A stretch of 17,259 bases of DNA from positions 1 to 17,259 of the forward strand of contig JAGYMR010000035.1 of the NCBI GenBank assembly GCA_018400515.1, read 5' to 3'. The translations under genes and the position numbers were made by a program. The stretch is from Tangfeifania sp. (lineage in GTDB: Bacteria; Bacteroidota; Bacteroidia; Bacteroidales; Prolixibacteraceae). Shown here piece after piece: positions 15,537 through 17,259 of the stretch (position 1 is its first letter; each line of letters opens with the position of its first letter). The notes below the pieces were generated by a model. That model was not told the DNA's origin. It made no database searches and saw only the letters and a list, made by a program, of their open reading frames with translations.

Positions 15537-16386
15537 GGGCCTGTTTCATTGTTTGCCGCTGGTTGCCCAGTCCTTCAATGCCCAGCTCGACAATATCCCC
15601 CCCTTTTAAATACTGCGGGGGTGTCATCCCCATGCCAACCCCCGGAGGTGTGCCTGTAGAGATAACATCTCCCGGTAAAAGGCTCATAAACTGACTGATG
15701 TAAGAGACCAGAAAGGGAACTTTAAAGATCAGGTTGGAGGTATTGCTGTTCTGGCGGGTTTCACCATTCACTTTAAGCCACATTTTCAGGTTATCCACGT
15801 TCCTGACCGCTTCTTTGGTGACCAGGTAAGGCCCGAGGGGCGAAAAGGTGTCACAACTTTTGCCTTTTACCCATTGGCCCCCTCTTTCCATTTGAAAGGC
15901 CCGCTCACTGTAATCATTGAACAGGGAATAGCCTGCCACATAATCAATCGCTTCAGCTTCATTTACATAGGAGGCTTTTTTGCCGATCACCACGGCCAGT
16001 TCCACCTCCCAGTCGGTTTTTTCACTTCCCCGCGGAATCAAAACATCATCGTTGGGTCCGGAGAGTGATGAGGTGGCTTTAAAGAAGAGTATGGGTTCCC
16101 GCGGAATTTCGGCATTGGATTCTCTCACATGATCGGCGTAATTTAAACCCACACATACAATTTTCCCGGGAGACTTTACCGGGGGTCCCAAACGCACTTG
16201 CCCGCCGATGGGCGGAAGATCCCCTGCATTTTTTTCGGCCCACCGGCGCAGGCGACGGATCCCGTCGCCGGCAAAAAAAGCAGCGTCATAATCCTCCCCG
16301 AACTTTTCCGCGCTAACGTACCGGTCCCCGGCCAACACCAGGCCCGGTTCTTCTTCTCCGGCTGCTCCGAAACGTATCAACTTCAT
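15532..16386 (-). CDS. Fumarylacetoacetate hydrolase family protein, likely 2,4-diketo-3-deoxy-L-fuconate hydrolase or relative
   Basis: This 284-residue cytoplasmic enzyme belongs to the FAH family, metal-dependent hydrolases, isomerases or lyases acting on 2-oxo or 2,4-dioxo acids. The N-terminal lid covers about residues 1-70. The catalytic domain follows with KIVCVGLNYADHV (75-87), the metal-binding E127 and E129 in DWEVELAVVIGK, D158 in FNDYSERAFQ, the lysines K174 and K176 in QWVKGKSCDTFSPLGP, and TGTPPGVG (244-251). The nearest named relatives are ureidoglycolate-lyase-like and diketo-deoxyfuconate hydrolases. The neighbouring upstream SDR resembles 2-keto-3-deoxy-L-fuconate dehydrogenase, whose product would be the substrate of such a hydrolase. 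Catalytic residues are intact and the length is normal. The FAH family is sure; the substrate is inferred from context. Confidence 0.9.
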   Translation of the reverse strand: MKLIRFGAAGEEEPGLVLAGDRYVSAEKFGEDYDAAFFAGDGIRRLRRWAEKNAGDLPPIGGQVRLGPPVKSPGKIVCVGLNYADHVRESNAEIPREPILFFKATSSLSGPNDDVLIPRGSEKTDWEVELAVVIGKKASYVNEAEAIDYVAGYSLFNDYSERAFQMERGGQWVKGKSCDTFSPLGPYLVTKEAVRNVDNLKMWLKVNGETRQNSNTSNLIFKVPFLVSYISQFMSLLPGDVISTGTPPGVGMGMTPPQYLKGGDIVELGIEGLGNQRQTMKQAR

Positions 16387-16421
16387 TCGAATAAAATATT
16401 ATTAAACATTTGTATTTCAAT

Positions 16422-16454
16422 CAAATATAAATTAATGGTATCTTTAGTTTACAA
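16422..16454 (-). promoter_or_regulatory. Possible promoter of the FAH gene
   Basis: On the minus strand TATATTTG (16429-16422) matches TAnnTTTG fully. A TTG (16454-16452) lies 22 bases upstream, one base longer than the common spacing. The predicted leader is about 30 bases. The site lies in the 141-base gap after the SDR gene, so the hydrolase may be transcribed separately as well as with the SDR. Confidence 0.42.
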
Positions 16455-16527
16455 GACCCATGAAAGTCCCATTATTGTAATTATTCTTGTTTGTGAAACA
16501 TCGTTGAATGCTCGTTTCATAATGAAT

Positions 16528-17259
16528 CTATTTTAATGAAATAAAACCCCCGTCGATCGCATAATTATTCCCCGTAATAAAGGCTGCTTCGTCGGAACAG
16601 AGATACAAAGCAAGGTCAGCCATCTCCCGGGGCGTTCCCATGCGTCCTATTGGCTGTGTTTTTGCAAGCTTTTCAAACATCTCCTTTTCCCTTCCCGGAT
16701 AGTGTTGGGCCAGGTAATTGTCAACAAAAGGAGTATGGACCCTTCCCGGAGAAATGCAATTGCACCGGATGTTATCGGCCAGGTAATCCCGGGCAACCGA
16801 CAAAGTCATGGCCACAACCGCCCCTTTGCTCATGGAGTAGGCAAACCGGTCCGGAATCCCGACCGAGGCCACCACAGATGCAAGGTTCAGAATAATTCCC
16901 TTCCCCTGTTTTTTCATATAAGGGACGGCAACATGCATGCAGTGGTAGACCCCTTTTATATTCACAGCGATAATGCGGTCAACATCCGCTTCAGTGGTTG
17001 ACTCTACGGTACCGATATGTGAGATACCGGCATTATTAACAAGAATATCGATCGTCTCCCCTGCTTCAATGACTTTCTGGAAGGTTATTCTGACCTCCTC
17101 CGGTGAAGCAACATTGCAGGGAAACGAGGAGGCATGGCCTCCCCTTTCTCGGATCTCCAGTGCCGTTTTTTCAGCTTCATTTTCATCAATATCCAGGATA
17201 TATACCTGAGCCCCCTGACGGGCAAATTCTGTGGCAATGCCTTTGCCGATCCCCCGGCT
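16528..17259 (-). CDS. Short-chain dehydrogenase, likely 2-keto-3-deoxy-L-fuconate (or related) dehydrogenase; 5' end cut
   Basis: The minus strand is open from the right edge to a TAG at 16528-16530, giving 243 codons; only about 10-20 N-terminal residues seem missing. It is a classical SDR. SRGIGKGIA is the end of the glycine-rich cofactor loop, and LDID places an acidic residue after the second strand, favouring NAD+ over NADP+. NNAG follows, then the catalytic Ser in ILNLASVVAS and YSMSK with the Tyr and Lys. The C-terminal part, with RVHTPFVDNYLAQHYPGRE, KTQPIGRMGTP and ALYLCSDEAAFITG, strongly resembles the dehydrogenases of the non-phosphorylating L-fucose pathway. The FAH gene 141 bases downstream supports that. 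A start within the window would truncate the cofactor fold, so the real start lies beyond the edge. Confidence 0.88.
   Translation of the reverse strand, partial: SRGIGKGIATEFARQGAQVYILDIDENEAEKTALEIRERGGHASSFPCNVASPEEVRITFQKVIEAGETIDILVNNAGISHIGTVESTTEADVDRIIAVNIKGVYHCMHVAVPYMKKQGKGIILNLASVVASVGIPDRFAYSMSKGAVVAMTLSVARDYLADNIRCNCISPGRVHTPFVDNYLAQHYPGREKEMFEKLAKTQPIGRMGTPREMADLALYLCSDEAAFITGNNYAIDGGFISLK

Overview
The window reads as a chromosomal stretch from a Bacteroidota bacterium, most likely of the order Bacteroidales or Marinilabiliales. The evidence is a DUF4954 protein, a PAS regulator ending in the LuxR-type helix-turn-helix common in this phylum, upstream sites resembling the phylum's TTTG / TAnnTTTG promoter, little Shine-Dalgarno signal, and V-ATPase and sugar genes typical of the group. 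The assignment is inference from gene content. No RNA genes, CRISPR arrays, insertion sequences, phage genes or classical defence genes were found.

Left part (1-5484): all genes lie on the minus strand and look like separate transcription units. They are a partial DUF4954 beta-helix protein running off the left edge, a POT/PTR2 peptide transporter, a PAS plus LuxR-HTH regulator with a perfect inverted repeat in its leader, and a manganese-type superoxide dismutase followed by a strong intrinsic terminator. The gaps between them hold several GC-rich hairpins.

Middle (5485-14049): a seven-gene V-type ATPase operon on the minus strand, in the order E, DUF2764, A, B, D, I, K. Genes overlap or are tightly spaced. 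This is the compact arrangement known from Chlamydia and Borrelia: no recognisable F or G subunit is present, and DUF2764 sits where a C-like subunit would be expected. The K proteolipid carries the residues that bind Na+ in the Enterococcus hirae ring, so the enzyme probably moves Na+. Directly behind K lies the decayed 3' end of another gene, read through two in-frame stop codons, and then a possible terminator.

Right part (14050-17259): a 539-base divergent intergenic region with a tandem repeat containing a 14-base perfect palindrome. It precedes a plus-strand xylose-isomerase-like TIM-barrel protein with a twin-arginine leader. Facing that gene are a fumarylacetoacetate-hydrolase family enzyme and, cut by the right edge, a short-chain dehydrogenase resembling 2-keto-3-deoxy-L-fuconate dehydrogenase. 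These last two fit consecutive late steps of the non-phosphorylating L-fucose (or related deoxysugar) pathway.

No clearly new system is evident. The points most worth following are the reduced V-ATPase with DUF2764, its predicted Na+ coupling, the gene remnant behind ntpK, and the palindromic sites at the regulator and in the divergent region.
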